Of a stretch of 64,000 nucleotides of DNA, positions 25,756 through 35,138 are shown piece by piece. Under the pieces are notes generated by a model. That model had not been told where the DNA came from. It did not search any database and saw only the letters and a list, made by a program, of their open reading frames with translations. The DNA lies in assembly GCF_004297265.1 (NCBI RefSeq), contig NZ_SCUT01000036.1, forward strand, positions 1-64,000. Reading direction: 5' to 3'. The position numbers were made by a program, and so were the translations under genes. Each line of letters begins with the position of its first letter. Positions within the stretch are counted from its first letter, which is position 1. The stretch comes from Reyranella sp. Lineage in GTDB: Bacteria > Pseudomonadota > Alphaproteobacteria > Reyranellales > Reyranellaceae.

Positions 25756-26879
25756 GTTCGCCCCGTACCATCAGTGTCGACCTGGCCGGCCGCGCCTACG
25801 ACATCGTCATCGGTCCCGGCCTGATCGATCGTGCCGGTGAACTCTCGCGCCCGCTGCTGGCCGCGCCGAGGGTCACCATCGTGAGCGACGACACGGTCGA
25901 GCCGCTCTACGGCGCGCGCCTTGCCGCCGCGTTCGAGAAGGCCGGCATCAAGACACGGACGGTGACGGTGCCTGCCGGCGAGAGCAGCAAGGACTTCGCG
26001 AGCTTCGGGCGGCTGATGAACGAGCTGCTCGACCTGCGCCCCGACCGCAAGACCACGCTGGTGGCGCTGGGCGGTGGCGTCGTGGGCGACCTTACGGGCT
26101 TCGCCGCCGCCGTGCTGCTGCGCGGTGTCGACTTCGTCCAGGTGCCGACCACCCTTCTGGCCCAGGTCGATTCCTCGGTCGGCGGCAAGACCGGCATCAA
26201 CACCCGCCATGGCAAGAACCTGGTCGGCGCCTTCTACCAGCCGCGCCTCGTGCTGGCCGACACCACGGCGCTCGACACGCTGCCGCGCCGCGAGCTGCTG
26301 GCAGGCTACGCCGAGGTCGCGAAATACGGGCTGATCGACGATCCGGATTTCTTCGCCTGGTGCGAGGCCAACGGCGACAAGGTGCTGGCCGGCGATGCCA
26401 CGGCGCGCACGTACGCGATCGAGCAGAGCTGCCTGTCGAAGGCGCGTATCGTCGCGGCCGACGAGCGCGAGACCACCGACCTGCGCGCCCTCCTCAATCT
26501 CGGCCACACGTTCGGCCATGCGCTCGAGGCCGAAACCGGCTTCGGCGGGGCGCTGCTGCACGGCGAGGCCGTCGGCGCCGGCATGGCGATGGCCTTCGAC
26601 CTGTCGGCCCGGCTCGGCCTCTGCCCCGCCGCCGATGCCGAGCGCGTGCGGCGCCATCTCGGCGCCGTCGGCCTGCCCGTCCGGCTGCGCACGATCGGCG
26701 GCGACAACAGCCGCACCTGGGATGCGGCGAAGCTGATCGAGCACATGCGCGGCGACAAGAAGGCCGAGGGCGGCAAGCTCACCTTCGTGCTGGCGCGCGG
26801 CATCGGAAAATCCTTCGTCACCCGCGACGTCGACGAGGCGGGCCTGCGCGGTCTGCTCGACGACGCCATCGCGGCCTGA
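25752..26879 (+). CDS. aroB: 3-dehydroquinate synthase
   Basis: 375 residues. It has the NAD-binding loop VALGGGVVGDLTGFAAAVLL, QVPTTLLAQVDSSVGGKTGIN, and the zinc-ligand region LLNLGHTFGHALEAETG with LLHGEAV. It converts DAHP to 3-dehydroquinate, the second shikimate-pathway step. ATG 25752 overlaps aroK; a longer frame starting at 25494 runs inside aroK in another frame and is rejected. The usual aroK-aroB pair is followed by the CNNM-type transporter gene after 8 bp. Confidence 0.97.
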   Translation: MSSPRTISVDLAGRAYDIVIGPGLIDRAGELSRPLLAAPRVTIVSDDTVEPLYGARLAAAFEKAGIKTRTVTVPAGESSKDFASFGRLMNELLDLRPDRKTTLVALGGGVVGDLTGFAAAVLLRGVDFVQVPTTLLAQVDSSVGGKTGINTRHGKNLVGAFYQPRLVLADTTALDTLPRRELLAGYAEVAKYGLIDDPDFFAWCEANGDKVLAGDATARTYAIEQSCLSKARIVAADERETTDLRALLNLGHTFGHALEAETGFGGALLHGEAVGAGMAMAFDLSARLGLCPAADAERVRRHLGAVGLPVRLRTIGGDNSRTWDAAKLIEHMRGDKKAEGGKLTFVLARGIGKSFVTRDVDEAGLRGLLDDAIAA

Positions 26880-26887
26880 GGAGCGGC

Positions 26888-28192
26888 ATGGACGCCGAGC
26901 TGCATTTCGACATCCCGCTTTCCTTCGCGGTTCCGCTCGTGGTGCTCTGCCTGCTCCTGGCGGCCTACCTGTCGGCGGCGGAGACGGCGATCACGGGCGC
27001 CTCGCGGCCGCGCATGCATCGTCTCGCCCAGCAGGGCAACCCGAAGGCGGCCGTCGTGAACGCGCTGCTCGACCGCAAGGACGAGACGGTGAGCGCCGTC
27101 CTGCTGGGCAACAACGTGGTCAACATCTTCTCCGCCTCGCTCTCGACGGCGGTGCTGACGGCCCTGTTCGGCGCGGCCGGTGTCGTCTACGCAACGATCG
27201 TCATCGGCGTCCTGATCGTGATCTTCGCCGAGGTCATGCCCAAGACCTGGGCGCTGCTGCGCGCCGACCGGGTGGCGCTGGCGCTGGCGCCGTCGATCAT
27301 GGTCACGCTGACCATCCTCGGCCCGATGGCGCGCGGCGTCGCGGCGGTCTCGCGCTTCTTCCTCAGGCTCCTGAACGTGCGCACCGACCGCACGCCCGAC
27401 GCCGAGGAGCAGAGCGATGCGCTGCGCGGGGCCATCGAACTGCACGGCGAGGGCCAGACCGGCGACAGCGCGCCGGCCGAAAAGGCCATGCTGCGCTCCG
27501 TCCTCGATCTGGGCGACCGCACGGTGGGCGACGTCATGACCCATCGCGGCAACGTCGTGCTGATCGACGCCGACCAGCCGACCGAGGCCATCGTCACGCA
27601 GATGCTGGCAGCGCCCTATACGCGCATCCCCCTCTATCGCGGCGAGGCGGACAATGTCGTGGGCATCATGCACGCCAAGGATCTCTTCCGCGCCGTCGAG
27701 GCGGCGGGCGGTCCGAAATCGGTGCAGATCGACCCGATCCTGACCCCTCCCTGGTTTATTCCGGAATCCACGATCCTGTTCGACCAGCTCGAGGCCTTCC
27801 GCGCCCGGCACGAGCATTTCGCCCTGGTGGTCGACGAATACGGCGCACTGCGCGGCATCGTCACGCTCGAGGACATCCTCGAGGAGATCGTCGGCGACAT
27901 CGAGGACGAGCATGACGCCATCCGCCGCGGCGTCGCCCGGCGCGACGACGGCAGCGTGGTCTGCCGGGGCGACGTTCCGATCCGCGACCTCAACCGCGAG
28001 TTCGGCTGGGGCCTGCCCGAGAGCGTCGCCACGACCATCGCGGGGCTGGTGCTGCACGAGGCGCGGCGCATCCCCGAAGTCGGCCAAGTCTATGCATTTT
28101 ACGGATTCCGCTTCGAGATTTTGAAGCGCGAGGGCACGCGCGTCGCCGAGTTGCGGATCGTGCCGCCCACCGCCATACAGACGGGCAACTGA
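26888..28192 (+). CDS. CNNM/HlyC-CorC-type membrane transporter with paired CBS domains
   Basis: 434 residues. An N-terminal DUF21 (CNNM) membrane domain of about four helices (SFAVPLVVLCLLLAAYLSAAETA, NNVVNIFSASLSTAVLTALF, ATIVIGVLIVIFAEVMPKTW) is followed by two CBS domains (about residues 200-330; GDVMTHRGNVVLIDADQPTE and FALVVDEYGALRGIVTLEDI) and a C-terminal CorC_HlyC domain (RRDDGSVVCRGDVPIRDLNREF). Family members move magnesium or other divalent cations, and CBS domains sense ATP or magnesium. It is commonly found after aroB in alphaproteobacteria. Membrane location is clear; the cation is not. Confidence 0.92.
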   Translation: MDAELHFDIPLSFAVPLVVLCLLLAAYLSAAETAITGASRPRMHRLAQQGNPKAAVVNALLDRKDETVSAVLLGNNVVNIFSASLSTAVLTALFGAAGVVYATIVIGVLIVIFAEVMPKTWALLRADRVALALAPSIMVTLTILGPMARGVAAVSRFFLRLLNVRTDRTPDAEEQSDALRGAIELHGEGQTGDSAPAEKAMLRSVLDLGDRTVGDVMTHRGNVVLIDADQPTEAIVTQMLAAPYTRIPLYRGEADNVVGIMHAKDLFRAVEAAGGPKSVQIDPILTPPWFIPESTILFDQLEAFRARHEHFALVVDEYGALRGIVTLEDILEEIVGDIEDEHDAIRRGVARRDDGSVVCRGDVPIRDLNREFGWGLPESVATTIAGLVLHEARRIPEVGQVYAFYGFRFEILKREGTRVAELRIVPPTAIQTGN

Positions 28193-28220
28193 CTTCCACC
28201 CGACACCACGAGGAACGACC

Positions 28221-28874
28221 ATGCCGCTTTCGCCGCCGGTCGGGCGACAGCACCTTCATACGCGCCGCGTCGTCTGCCAGGGATTTTTCCGCGACGACGG
28301 GCTGTGGGACATCGAGGGCCGCATCACCGACGAGAAGACCTACGAGCACGCCAATGAATGGCGCGGGCCGCTGCAGCCGGGCGACTTCGTCCACGACATG
28401 TCGATCCGGCTGACGATCGACCATAAGTTCACGATCGTCGACGCCGAGGCGGTGACCGACAAGTCACCCTACCGGATGTGCGGCGACATCGCGCCGGCCT
28501 TCCGGAAGCTGATCGGCCTGCGCATCGGCGGTGGCTTCCATCGCGCGGTGCGCGAGCGGCTGGGCGGCATCCATGGCTGCACGCACATCGTCGAGCTGCT
28601 GGGGCCTGTCGCGACGACGGCGTTCCAGACCGTTTCGTCGAAGAAGGCGCAGGACCTCAACCGGGCCCATCGCGAAAAGGCTGGCACCCTGCCGCCGAAG
28701 AATCCCGACGCCCCGCCCAAGCCGCGGCGCAAGCCCTACATGCTCGACACCTGCCACACTTGGGCGTCGGACAGCGAGATCACCAAACGCTGGGTGCCGC
28801 ATTTCTATACCGGCCCCGACGCCGAGGCCGTCCGCGCCGCCGTCGAAGGCAAGGACGTGGAAATGGAGGGCTGA
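28221..28874 (+). CDS. DUF2889 family protein
   Basis: 217 residues. The pattern RQHLHTRRVVCQGFFRDDGLWDIEG, LQPGDFVHDMSIRLTIDHKF, AFRKLIGLRIGGGFHRAVRERLGG and HGCTHIVELLGPVATTAFQT is that of DUF2889, an uncharacterised family in proteobacteria, seen near aromatic-compound genes in some genomes. The C-terminus is Lys/Arg/Pro-rich (PPKPRRKPYMLDTCHTW). No signal peptide or membrane helix. It lies 28 bp after the CNNM gene on the same strand, so it is probably the fourth gene of the aroK operon. A family A repeat follows. Confidence 0.85.
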   Translation: MPLSPPVGRQHLHTRRVVCQGFFRDDGLWDIEGRITDEKTYEHANEWRGPLQPGDFVHDMSIRLTIDHKFTIVDAEAVTDKSPYRMCGDIAPAFRKLIGLRIGGGFHRAVRERLGGIHGCTHIVELLGPVATTAFQTVSSKKAQDLNRAHREKAGTLPPKNPDAPPKPRRKPYMLDTCHTWASDSEITKRWVPHFYTGPDAEAVRAAVEGKDVEMEG

Positions 28875-28901
28875 CGCTGTCGTGAGCAGCGCCGTGCGTC
28901 G

Positions 28902-28998
28902 CCCCCTCACCTAACCTCTCCCCCTATCGGGGGCGAGGGACATGAATCCGAATCTCATATTCCTCTCCCCCGATAGGGGGAGAGGTTAGGTGAGGGGG
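28902..28998. repeat. Intergenic inverted repeat, family A copy 2 (perfect 32-bp arms)
   Basis: The left arm 28902-28933 and right arm 28967-28998 are exact complements over 32 bp (outer sequence CCCCCTCACCTAACCTCTCC). The 33-bp centre contains AATCTCATATTCCTCT. It lies between the convergent DUF2889 gene (stop 28874) and bolA (stop 29012). It is the best preserved of the three copies. Confidence 0.9.
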
Positions 28999-29011
28999 TT
29001 GCGCATGGCGC

Positions 29012-29302
29012 TTACGACCTCTTTCCGTCTTCCGCCGGCGTCAGGGTCTCCATCGCGAGCGCGTGCAGGCCGGCGTCGAGTTCTTCCTTGAGGGCGGCAT
29101 AGACGAGGCGCTGGCGGGCGACGCGGGTCTTTCCGTCGAAGGCCTGCGACACGATTTCCACCCGGAAATGCGTCTCGCCGCCCTCACGCCATCCGGCGTG
29201 GCCGTGATGCTTGGAGGATTCATCTTCGATGGCGAGGCGCACCGGCGCGAAGGCCGCCCGAAGCTTGCTGTCAATCGCCGTCGCTACCTTGCCCATGACC
29301 AT
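29012..29302 (-). CDS. bolA: BolA-family protein
   Basis: 96 residues. The BolA fold is shown by KLRAAFAPVRLAIEDESSKHHGHAG, ETHFRVEIVSQAFDGKTRVARQRLVYAAL (the FxGKxxxxRHR/QRxVY loop) and the conserved His pair. BolA proteins bind monothiol glutaredoxins and [2Fe-2S] clusters, or act as regulators. The start is MVMGKVATAI at 29302, or ATG 29296. It is divergent from the DnaJ-domain gene (46 bp), the arrangement usual in alphaproteobacteria. Confidence 0.95.
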   Translation of the reverse strand: MVMGKVATAIDSKLRAAFAPVRLAIEDESSKHHGHAGWREGGETHFRVEIVSQAFDGKTRVARQRLVYAALKEELDAGLHALAMETLTPAEDGKRS

Positions 29303-29348
29303 CTTGCCTCATCTTGCCGGTTCAATTGGTTGAACACATATTAGCCTG

Positions 29349-29930
29349 ATGGCCCGACGGAGAGCGAACCCACTGGCGGCACTGGATGGTGCGAAGCCGC
29401 ACCAGCGCGTCTGCGAGGCGCCGGGCTGCCGCCTGCAGGGTGAGTACCGGGCGCCTCGCGCGCGCGACAAGCTCGACGAATATCGCTGGTTCTGCCTCGA
29501 CCACGTCCGCGACTACAACAAGAAGTGGGACTATTTCGCCGGCTTGGAACCCGACCAGATCGAAGCCCATATCCGCGCCGACACGACCTGGCGCCGGCCG
29601 GTCTGGCCGCTGGGCGCCCGCCGCAACGGCAATTCCTATGCCCACATCAAGGATCCGTTCGGCTTGGCCGACGATGCCGGGCTCGGGGAAAAGCCGCCGC
29701 CCAAGTACGATGGCAGCGAACAACTGACCCCGGCCGAGCGGAACGCGCTCGATGTCCTCGAACTTTCATGGCCGCTTACCCGGAAAGTCGTGAAATCCCG
29801 GTACAAGGAGCTGGTGAAACTGCACCACCCCGACGCAAACGGCGGGGCGCGCGAGGCCGAGGAGAAACTCAAGGAAATCAACGCCGCCTATTCCACTCTG
29901 CGGGCCTCGGAGCACCTTCCGGCCGAATGA
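29349..29930 (+). CDS. J-domain protein (DnaJ-class molecular chaperone)
   Basis: 193 residues. The N-terminal part (AKPHQRVCEAPGCRLQGEYRAP; FCLDHVRDYNKKWDYF) carries Cys and His residues that could bind a metal. The C-terminal J domain (about residues 128-190) has the essential HPD in YKELVKLHHPDANGGAREAE and AAYSTLR. This is the alphaproteobacterial bolA-adjacent J protein; it should stimulate DnaK. It is followed by cobS with 111 bp between, and the two genes may be separately transcribed. Confidence 0.9.
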   Translation: MARRRANPLAALDGAKPHQRVCEAPGCRLQGEYRAPRARDKLDEYRWFCLDHVRDYNKKWDYFAGLEPDQIEAHIRADTTWRRPVWPLGARRNGNSYAHIKDPFGLADDAGLGEKPPPKYDGSEQLTPAERNALDVLELSWPLTRKVVKSRYKELVKLHHPDANGGAREAEEKLKEINAAYSTLRASEHLPAE

Positions 29931-30041
29931 TTAGCCCTGCTTGGGGCTGTCCGTGCATTTGGCCGCTTGCAGTGCACAATCCTGCCTGCGACTATGAATT
30001 TGCCCGCAATTGGCGGGCATTGTTTTGTAGGAATTCGTGTG

Positions 30042-31046
30042 ATGGCCTCTACGACGACCGCGGCGCGTCAGAATGTTTCGGGCATGCCGGATATCAAGGT
30101 TTCTGCGCGCCAGGTTTTCGGCATCGACACCGACATGGAGGTGCCGGCTTTCAGCACGCCGACCGAGCATGTTCCCCAGGTCGACGATGCCTACCTGTTC
30201 GATCACGACACGACGATGGCGATCCTCGCGGGCTTTGCCCACAACCGCCGTGTAATGGTCCAGGGTTATCACGGCACCGGCAAGTCGACCCACATCGAGC
30301 AGGTGGCGTCGCGCCTCAACTGGCCCTGCCTGCGCGTCAACCTCGACAGCCACATCTCGCGCATCGACCTGATCGGCAAGGATGCGATCGTCCTGCGCGA
30401 CGGCAAGCAGGTGACCGAGTTCCGTGAAGGCATCCTGCCCTGGGCGCTGCAGAACCCGACGGCCCTGGTGTTCGACGAATACGATGCCGGCCGCGCCGAC
30501 GTCATGTTCGTGATCCAGCGCGTGCTCGAGGTCGACGGCAAGCTCACGCTGCTCGACCAGAACAAGGTGATCCATCCCCATCCGGCGTTCCGCCTGTTCT
30601 CGACCGCCAACACGGTCGGCCTCGGCGACACGACGGGCCTCTATCACGGCACCCAGCAGATCAACCAGGGCCAGATGGACCGCTGGTCGATCGTGACGAC
30701 CTTGAACTACCTGCCGCACGAGCAGGAAGTGAACATCGTTGCCGCCAAGACGCCGCACTACAACACCGAGGAGGGTCGCAAGACCATCGCCGCCATGGTG
30801 GCGCTGGCCGAGCTGACGCGCGCCGGCTTCATCGCTGGCGACATCTCGACCGTCATGTCGCCCCGTACGGTGATCACCTGGGCCGAGAATGCGCGCATCT
30901 TCGGGGGCGACGTGGGCTTTGCCTTCCGTCTCACCTTCCTGAACAAGTGCGACGAGGTCGAGCGCAGCACGCTCGCCGAGTATTACCAGCGCTGCTTCGG
31001 CAAGGAACTGCCGTCGTCGAGCGCCAAGGGCGGCAAGCTGCACTAA
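30042..31046 (+). CDS. cobS: Cobaltochelatase subunit CobS (aerobic cobalamin pathway)
   Basis: 334 residues. It is an AAA+ ATPase: Walker [20 protein letters not shown], Walker [17 protein letters not shown], sensor region [20 protein letters not shown]. With CobT and CobN it inserts cobalt into hydrogenobyrinate a,c-diamide. It begins [23 protein letters not shown] 30042 has TAGGAA upstream, whereas the longer frame to 29967 is weakly supported. cobT follows after 13 bp; no cobN is present in the window, so the catalytic subunit must be elsewhere. Confidence 0.96.
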   Translation: MASTTTAARQNVSGMPDIKVSARQVFGIDTDMEVPAFSTPTEHVPQVDDAYLFDHDTTMAILAGFAHNRRVMVQGYHGTGKSTHIEQVASRLNWPCLRVNLDSHISRIDLIGKDAIVLRDGKQVTEFREGILPWALQNPTALVFDEYDAGRADVMFVIQRVLEVDGKLTLLDQNKVIHPHPAFRLFSTANTVGLGDTTGLYHGTQQINQGQMDRWSIVTTLNYLPHEQEVNIVAAKTPHYNTEEGRKTIAAMVALAELTRAGFIAGDISTVMSPRTVITWAENARIFGGDVGFAFRLTFLNKCDEVERSTLAEYYQRCFGKELPSSSAKGGKLH

Positions 31047-31059
31047 CGGAGAGGGCCGC

Positions 31060-32973
31060 ATGGCCAAGGACTCCACTCCCCTCGAGGAGTTTCGTCGCGT
31101 CACCGCCACCACCATGCGGGCGGTGTCGCGCAAGGAAGTGAACGTAGCCTTCGTCCCCGACGGCGGTTCACTGCTGGGCCAGGAAGCCCGCATCACCGTG
31201 CCGGCGCGCGATCTGCCGGTCGAGGATGTGAGCCGCGTCCGCGGCGAGGCCGATTCAATGGCGCTGAAGCTGCGCCATCACGACCGCAAGACCCATCTGC
31301 GCCGCGTCCCCCGCGGCGAGGCGGCGCGCGCGATCTTCGAGGCGGTCGAGCAGGTTCGCGTCGAGGCTTTAGGGGCCCGCAAGATGGTCGGCGTCGCCGA
31401 CAATCTCTCGGCCCTGTGGCGCCAGCGCTCCGACCAGCGCGGCCATGCCCGCATCAAGAACAAGGAAGACGCCCCGATCGCCGACGTGATCGGCCTGATC
31501 GCCCGCGAGCAACTGCTCGGCGCCGCGCCCCCGGAGTCGGCCAAGGCAATGGTCGACATGTGGCGCGCCGACGTGGAAAGCGCCGCCGGCCGCGATTTCC
31601 AGAAGCTGCGCGATTCGCTCACCAACCAGGAAGCCTTCGCCCGCGCCGCCCGCCAGCTGATCCGCGACCTCAAGCTCGGCGACGAGACCGCCGAGTTGCA
31701 GGACGACGACAACGAGGATTCGCAGGACCAGGAGAACGCCGACGGTCAGTCGAACGAGACCGGCGACGACCAGAGCGATTCGAGCGAGACCCAGGGCTAC
31801 GGCGCCCAGGGCGAGGAGAGCGAGGACGCGTCCGAGCAGGATGACGCCTCCGAGACCGCCGCCGACCAGGCCCAGACCGAGATGCAGATGGGCTCGGGCG
31901 ACGAGGAGGAGCCGGGCCGCGCCGAGCGTCCGTGGTTGCCGCCGGGTGCGCTCAGCAACGAGCCGGCCGGCCAGCAGTATCACGCGTATTCCAACAAGTT
32001 CGACGAGATCGTCGAGGCCGACGCGCTGTGCGACGCCGAGGAACTGGGCCGCCTGCGCAACCATCTCGACCAGCAGCTCGCTCATCTCCAGGGCGTGATC
32101 GGCAAGCTCGCCAACCGCCTGCAGCGCCGCCTGATGGCGCAGCAGAACCGCGCCTGGGAGTTCGACCTCGACGAGGGGATCCTCGACGCCGCGCGCCTCA
32201 CCCGCGTCGTCACCAACCCGATGCACGCGTTGTCGTTCAAGACCGAGCGCGACACCAACTTCCGTGACACCGTCGTGTCGCTGCTGATCGACAATTCGGG
32301 CTCGATGCGCGGCCGTCCGATCACGGTGGCGGCGATGAGCGCCGACATCCTCGCCCGCACGCTCGAGCGCTGCGGCGTGAAGGTCGAGATCCTGGGCTTC
32401 ACGACGCGCGCCTGGAAGGGCGGCCAGAGCCGCGAGCAGTGGCTCGCCGCCGGCAAGCCGGCCAACCCGGGCCGCCTCAACGACCTGCGCCACATCATCT
32501 ACAAGCCGGCCGATGCGCCGTGGCGTCGCGCCCGCAAGAACCTGGGCCTGATGCTGCGCGAGGGCATCCTCAAGGAGAACATCGACGGCGAGGCGCTCCT
32601 GTGGGCGCACAACCGGCTCCTGCCGCGGCCCGAGGAACGCAAGATCCTCATGGTCATCTCCGACGGCGCGCCGGTCGACGATTCGACCCTGTCGGTCAAT
32701 CCCGGCAACTATCTCGAGCGGCACCTGCGCGACGTCATCGACTGGATCGAGACGCGCTCGCCGGTCGAACTGGTGGCCATCGGCATCGGCCACGACGTCA
32801 CGCGCTACTATCGCCGCGCCGTCACCATCGTCGACGCCGACCAGCTCGGCGGCACGATGATGGAGCAGCTCGCCTCGCTGTTCGACGACGACGAGAAGAA
32901 GGACACCCGCGCCGCCCGCGGCTCGGCCAAGCAGCCCGGCAAGGGTGCCAAGTCCGGCAAGCGCGCCGCCTGA
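31060..32973 (+). CDS. cobT: Cobaltochelatase subunit CobT
   Basis: 637 residues, the normal CobT size. It has an N-terminal CobT domain, a very acidic central region (about residues 215-300, rich in Glu, Asp, Gln and Ser) and a C-terminal von Willebrand A domain with the MIDAS motif [11 protein letters not shown] (about residues 405-415) and [14 protein letters not shown]. It assembles with CobS as the ATPase complex that drives cobalt insertion by CobN. The final residues are Lys-rich ([15 protein letters not shown]). It is co-transcribed with cobS. A large inverted repeat follows the stop. Confidence 0.96.
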   Translation: MAKDSTPLEEFRRVTATTMRAVSRKEVNVAFVPDGGSLLGQEARITVPARDLPVEDVSRVRGEADSMALKLRHHDRKTHLRRVPRGEAARAIFEAVEQVRVEALGARKMVGVADNLSALWRQRSDQRGHARIKNKEDAPIADVIGLIAREQLLGAAPPESAKAMVDMWRADVESAAGRDFQKLRDSLTNQEAFARAARQLIRDLKLGDETAELQDDDNEDSQDQENADGQSNETGDDQSDSSETQGYGAQGEESEDASEQDDASETAADQAQTEMQMGSGDEEEPGRAERPWLPPGALSNEPAGQQYHAYSNKFDEIVEADALCDAEELGRLRNHLDQQLAHLQGVIGKLANRLQRRLMAQQNRAWEFDLDEGILDAARLTRVVTNPMHALSFKTERDTNFRDTVVSLLIDNSGSMRGRPITVAAMSADILARTLERCGVKVEILGFTTRAWKGGQSREQWLAAGKPANPGRLNDLRHIIYKPADAPWRRARKNLGLMLREGILKENIDGEALLWAHNRLLPRPEERKILMVISDGAPVDDSTLSVNPGNYLERHLRDVIDWIETRSPVELVAIGIGHDVTRYYRRAVTIVDADQLGGTMMEQLASLFDDDEKKDTRAARGSAKQPGKGAKSGKRAA

Positions 32974-32997
32974 GCGAGTCGTTTGACTTCAGAAGCG

Positions 32998-33123
32998 CCG
33001 TCGTCTCGACCGGAGCGCGTAGCGCGGAGTGGAGAGACCTTCCCTCCACCAAATGCCAGCAAATCGTGGAGAGAAGGTCTCTCCACTCCGCCTCGCTTCG
33101 CTCGGCTGCGGTCGAGACGACGG
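32998..33123. repeat. Large nested inverted repeat between cobT and the phytase-like esterase gene
   Basis: Outer arms 32998-33011 and 33110-33123 are exact 14-bp complements (CCGTCGTCTCGACC); inner arms 33024-33042 and 33073-33091 are exact 19-bp complements (GCGGAGTGGAGAGACCTTC). Together they could form a stem over about 126 nt. Both flanking genes are on the plus strand, so it would lie in the transcript; it is not a simple T-run terminator. Confidence 0.85.
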
Positions 33124-33149
33124 GTCTTGTAGTTCAGGCCATAATTTCA

Positions 33150-34142
33150 GTGACCAACCGCTTTCTTCTCACGCTCTCCCTGCTCGTCGCGGCCTGCGCC
33201 GGTGTCTCGCCGCCGGCCGCGGCGCAGGAGCAGCCCGTCACGATCGACAGCTCGGCGCTCACGCTCAAGATCGACGAGCCGAAGGCTGCCCGCGTCGGCC
33301 GCCTGGTCTGGCGAGGCGGCCTCGAAATGCGCGGCAACCTGCGCATTTTCGGCGGCCTGTCGGATCTCCACGTCACGCCGGACAACCGCACCCTCACCTC
33401 GATCTCGGACGAAGGCTCGTGGCTGGTCGCCACGCCCCGCTTCGACGCCAACGGCACTCTGGTGGGCCTGGGCGATGCGCGGATGGGCCAGCTGCGCGGC
33501 CTCGACGGCAAGCCGATCGAGAGCAAGGCGGAAGCCGATGCCGAGGCGTTCGCGCGCCTGCCCGACGGATCGTGGCTGGTGGCCTTCGAACGCCGGCACA
33601 GGCTGTGGCGCTATTCGTCGCTCACCGCGACGCCGCTTCCCGTCGAGGGACCCGCCGACATCGGCCGCCAGCCCGGCAACGGCGGCATCGAGGCGCTGAC
33701 CGCCCTGGCCGACGGGACGGTGATTGCCATCAGCGAGGAATACAGCCTGCAGCCCGCGACGGTCGTGGGCTGGATCGGCAAGCCCGATGCGGCCGGGCGC
33801 TATACGTGGAGTTCGTTCAGCTACGCCACGGTCCCCGACTTCAAGCCGACGGCGCTGGCGGTGCTGCCGGACGGTGCGTTCGCCACGCTGGAGCGGGCTT
33901 TCGACATGGTGCGCGGGGTGCGCGTGCGCGTGATGCGGATCGACGCGGCCCAGCTCAAGCCCGGCGCGACGGTGCGGCCGGAGGAGCTTGCGTTCCTCGC
34001 GTCACCTTACGCAGTCGACAATCTCGAAGGCTTGGCGGCAACGCGCGGCGCCAAAGGCGAGACGCTGCTCTGGCTGATGTCGGACGACAACTTCAATCCG
34101 CTTCAGCGCAATATCTTGATGCTGTTCGAACTTTCTCAGTAG
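33150..34142 (+). CDS. Esterase-like activity of phytase family protein (probable lipoprotein)
   Basis: 330 residues. GTG 33150 begins a signal sequence (NRFLLTLSLLVAACAGVSPPAAAQ) with a possible lipobox VAAC. The rest matches the PF13449 family (esterase-like activity of phytase): RLVWRGGLEMRGNLRIFGGLSDLHVTP, SISDEGSWLVATPRFD, EAFARLPDGSWLVAFERRHR and SEEYSLQPAT, a beta-propeller-like fold. The true substrate is unknown. It is periplasmic or membrane-anchored. It stands after cobT, a usual neighbour in alphaproteobacteria, and ends against rpmB on the other strand. Confidence 0.85.
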   Translation: MTNRFLLTLSLLVAACAGVSPPAAAQEQPVTIDSSALTLKIDEPKAARVGRLVWRGGLEMRGNLRIFGGLSDLHVTPDNRTLTSISDEGSWLVATPRFDANGTLVGLGDARMGQLRGLDGKPIESKAEADAEAFARLPDGSWLVAFERRHRLWRYSSLTATPLPVEGPADIGRQPGNGGIEALTALADGTVIAISEEYSLQPATVVGWIGKPDAAGRYTWSSFSYATVPDFKPTALAVLPDGAFATLERAFDMVRGVRVRVMRIDAAQLKPGATVRPEELAFLASPYAVDNLEGLAATRGAKGETLLWLMSDDNFNPLQRNILMLFELSQ

Positions 34143-34144
34143 AT

Positions 34145-34277
34145 CCCCCTCCTCATTCAAATGGGGAGGTGTCGGCGTAGTCGCCGACGGAGGGGTCTGA
34201 GGGTCGTTCGTCCTTCGGCGCTCTCGGACATTGCAAGCAATGTCCTGTCGCTCACGGGGCTGAGCTTCGCTCAGCCC
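34145..34277. terminator. Cluster of three hairpins between convergent genes
   Basis: Arms 34146-34152 and 34189-34195 (CCCCTCC/GGAGGGG) enclose GTCGGCG/CGCCGAC at 34171-34187. A second hairpin is GGACATTGC/GCAATGTCC (34226-34245) and a third GGGCTGAGC/GCTCAGCCC (34257-34277), which reaches the rpmB stop. There are no long T-runs. They lie between the esterase-like gene (plus) and rpmB (minus) and may terminate both transcripts. Confidence 0.6.
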
Positions 34278-34582
34278 TAAGCCGCCTTCTTCGCGTCCTT
34301 CTTGCCCTTGGCCGACACGACGCGGCGCTTCAGCACCTTCATCTCGGGCGAGAGCTTGCTGTCGTTCGTGTCGAGCAGGTAGGCGTCGATGCCGCCATTG
34401 TGCTCGATCGTCTTGATGCCGCGGGGGGTCAGGCGCAGGCGCACCGCATGTCCCAGCGCATCGGACAACACCGAAGCGACCTGGAGGTTCGACATGAACC
34501 GGCGCTTCGACTTGTTGTTGGCGTGGCTCACATTGTTGCCGTACTGGACGGCCTTGCCCGAGAGGGCGCAACGACGAGGCAT
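34277..34582 (-). CDS. rpmB: 50S ribosomal protein L28
   Basis: 101 residues. MPRRCALSGKAVQYGNNVSHANNKSKRRFMSNLQ is the invariant L28 start, including the CxxxGK and NxVSHANxKTKRRF-type motif; the protein ends with the usual basic tail (GKKDAKKAA). A structural component of the large ribosomal subunit. The start is ATG 34582 without a strong Shine-Dalgarno. A terminator-like hairpin with a T-run ends only 13 bp upstream, and a promoter-like element precedes that, suggesting leader-based control. Confidence 0.97.
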   Translation of the reverse strand: MPRRCALSGKAVQYGNNVSHANNKSKRRFMSNLQVASVLSDALGHAVRLRLTPRGIKTIEHNGGIDAYLLDTNDSKLSPEMKVLKRRVVSAKGKKDAKKAA

Positions 34583-34594
34583 GACGATATCCGC

Positions 34595-34659
34595 TAAAAA
34601 ACGATCCCGCCGGAGGGCGGGAAGGCCGGCTTTTTACGGGCCTGAAGGGTGCCCGTCAA
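34595..34659 (-). promoter_or_regulatory. rpmB promoter with an intrinsic-terminator-like leader
   Basis: On the minus strand TTGACG (34659-34654) and TAAAAA (34636-34631) are 17 bp apart and would start transcription near 34625. The leader then contains CCCGCC-CTCC-GGCGGG (34621-34606), ATCG and a run of seven T (34601-34595), i.e. a textbook intrinsic terminator placed 13 bp before the rpmB ATG. The -35 overlaps the stop codon of the YcgN-like gene. It may terminate the ycgN-meaB transcript, attenuate rpmB, or both. Confidence 0.6.
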
Positions 34660-35138
34660 GCAAACCAATCCACCACTCTTTCGCTGATGTCCTCGACCTG
34701 GTCTTCCGGGATCACCCGCCCCCGGGCCGAGATTCCCGCCTCGTGCACGGTGTTCGGGTCCCCGGAGACCAGGGGATGCCACCAGTAGAGATCCTGCTTG
34801 AAGTGGACCAGCCGGTAGCCACAAGTCCTGGGGAGCCAATCCATCTTGGCCACCACCTTTGGGGTGAGCTGGATGCAGTCCGGCACGATCTTCTTGCGAT
34901 TCTTGTAGTCCTTGCAGAGCGCGGTCCTGGGGTCGAGCAGCCGGCAGCAGGTGTCGGTCTGCACCAGCTCGCCCGTGCCCTCGTATTCCAGCTTGTTGAC
35001 GCAGCACATGCCGCAGCCGTCGCAGAGGGACTCCCATTCCTGCTTCGTCATCTCGGCCAGGGTCTTGCGTTTCCAGAAAGGTTCCTTCTGGGCCTCGGCG
35101 GCGCGGCGCGCCCGCTTCAGGAAGGATTTAGCGGCCAT
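34656..35138 (-). CDS. YcgN/UPF0260 family cysteine-cluster protein
   Basis: 160 residues. The family signature is clear: [31 protein letters not shown], then the later cysteines in [22 protein letters not shown] and RTCGYRL, which could bind an iron-sulphur cluster or zinc, and [10 protein letters not shown]...[12 protein letters not shown]. The function of YcgN (UPF0260) is unknown. It starts [15 protein letters not shown] at 35138 and overlaps the stop of meaB by 11 bp. It is downstream of meaB in the same operon. Confidence 0.92.
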   Translation of the reverse strand: MAAKSFLKRARRAAEAQKEPFWKRKTLAEMTKQEWESLCDGCGMCCVNKLEYEGTGELVQTDTCCRLLDPRTALCKDYKNRKKIVPDCIQLTPKVVAKMDWLPRTCGYRLVHFKQDLYWWHPLVSGDPNTVHEAGISARGRVIPEDQVEDISERVVDWFA

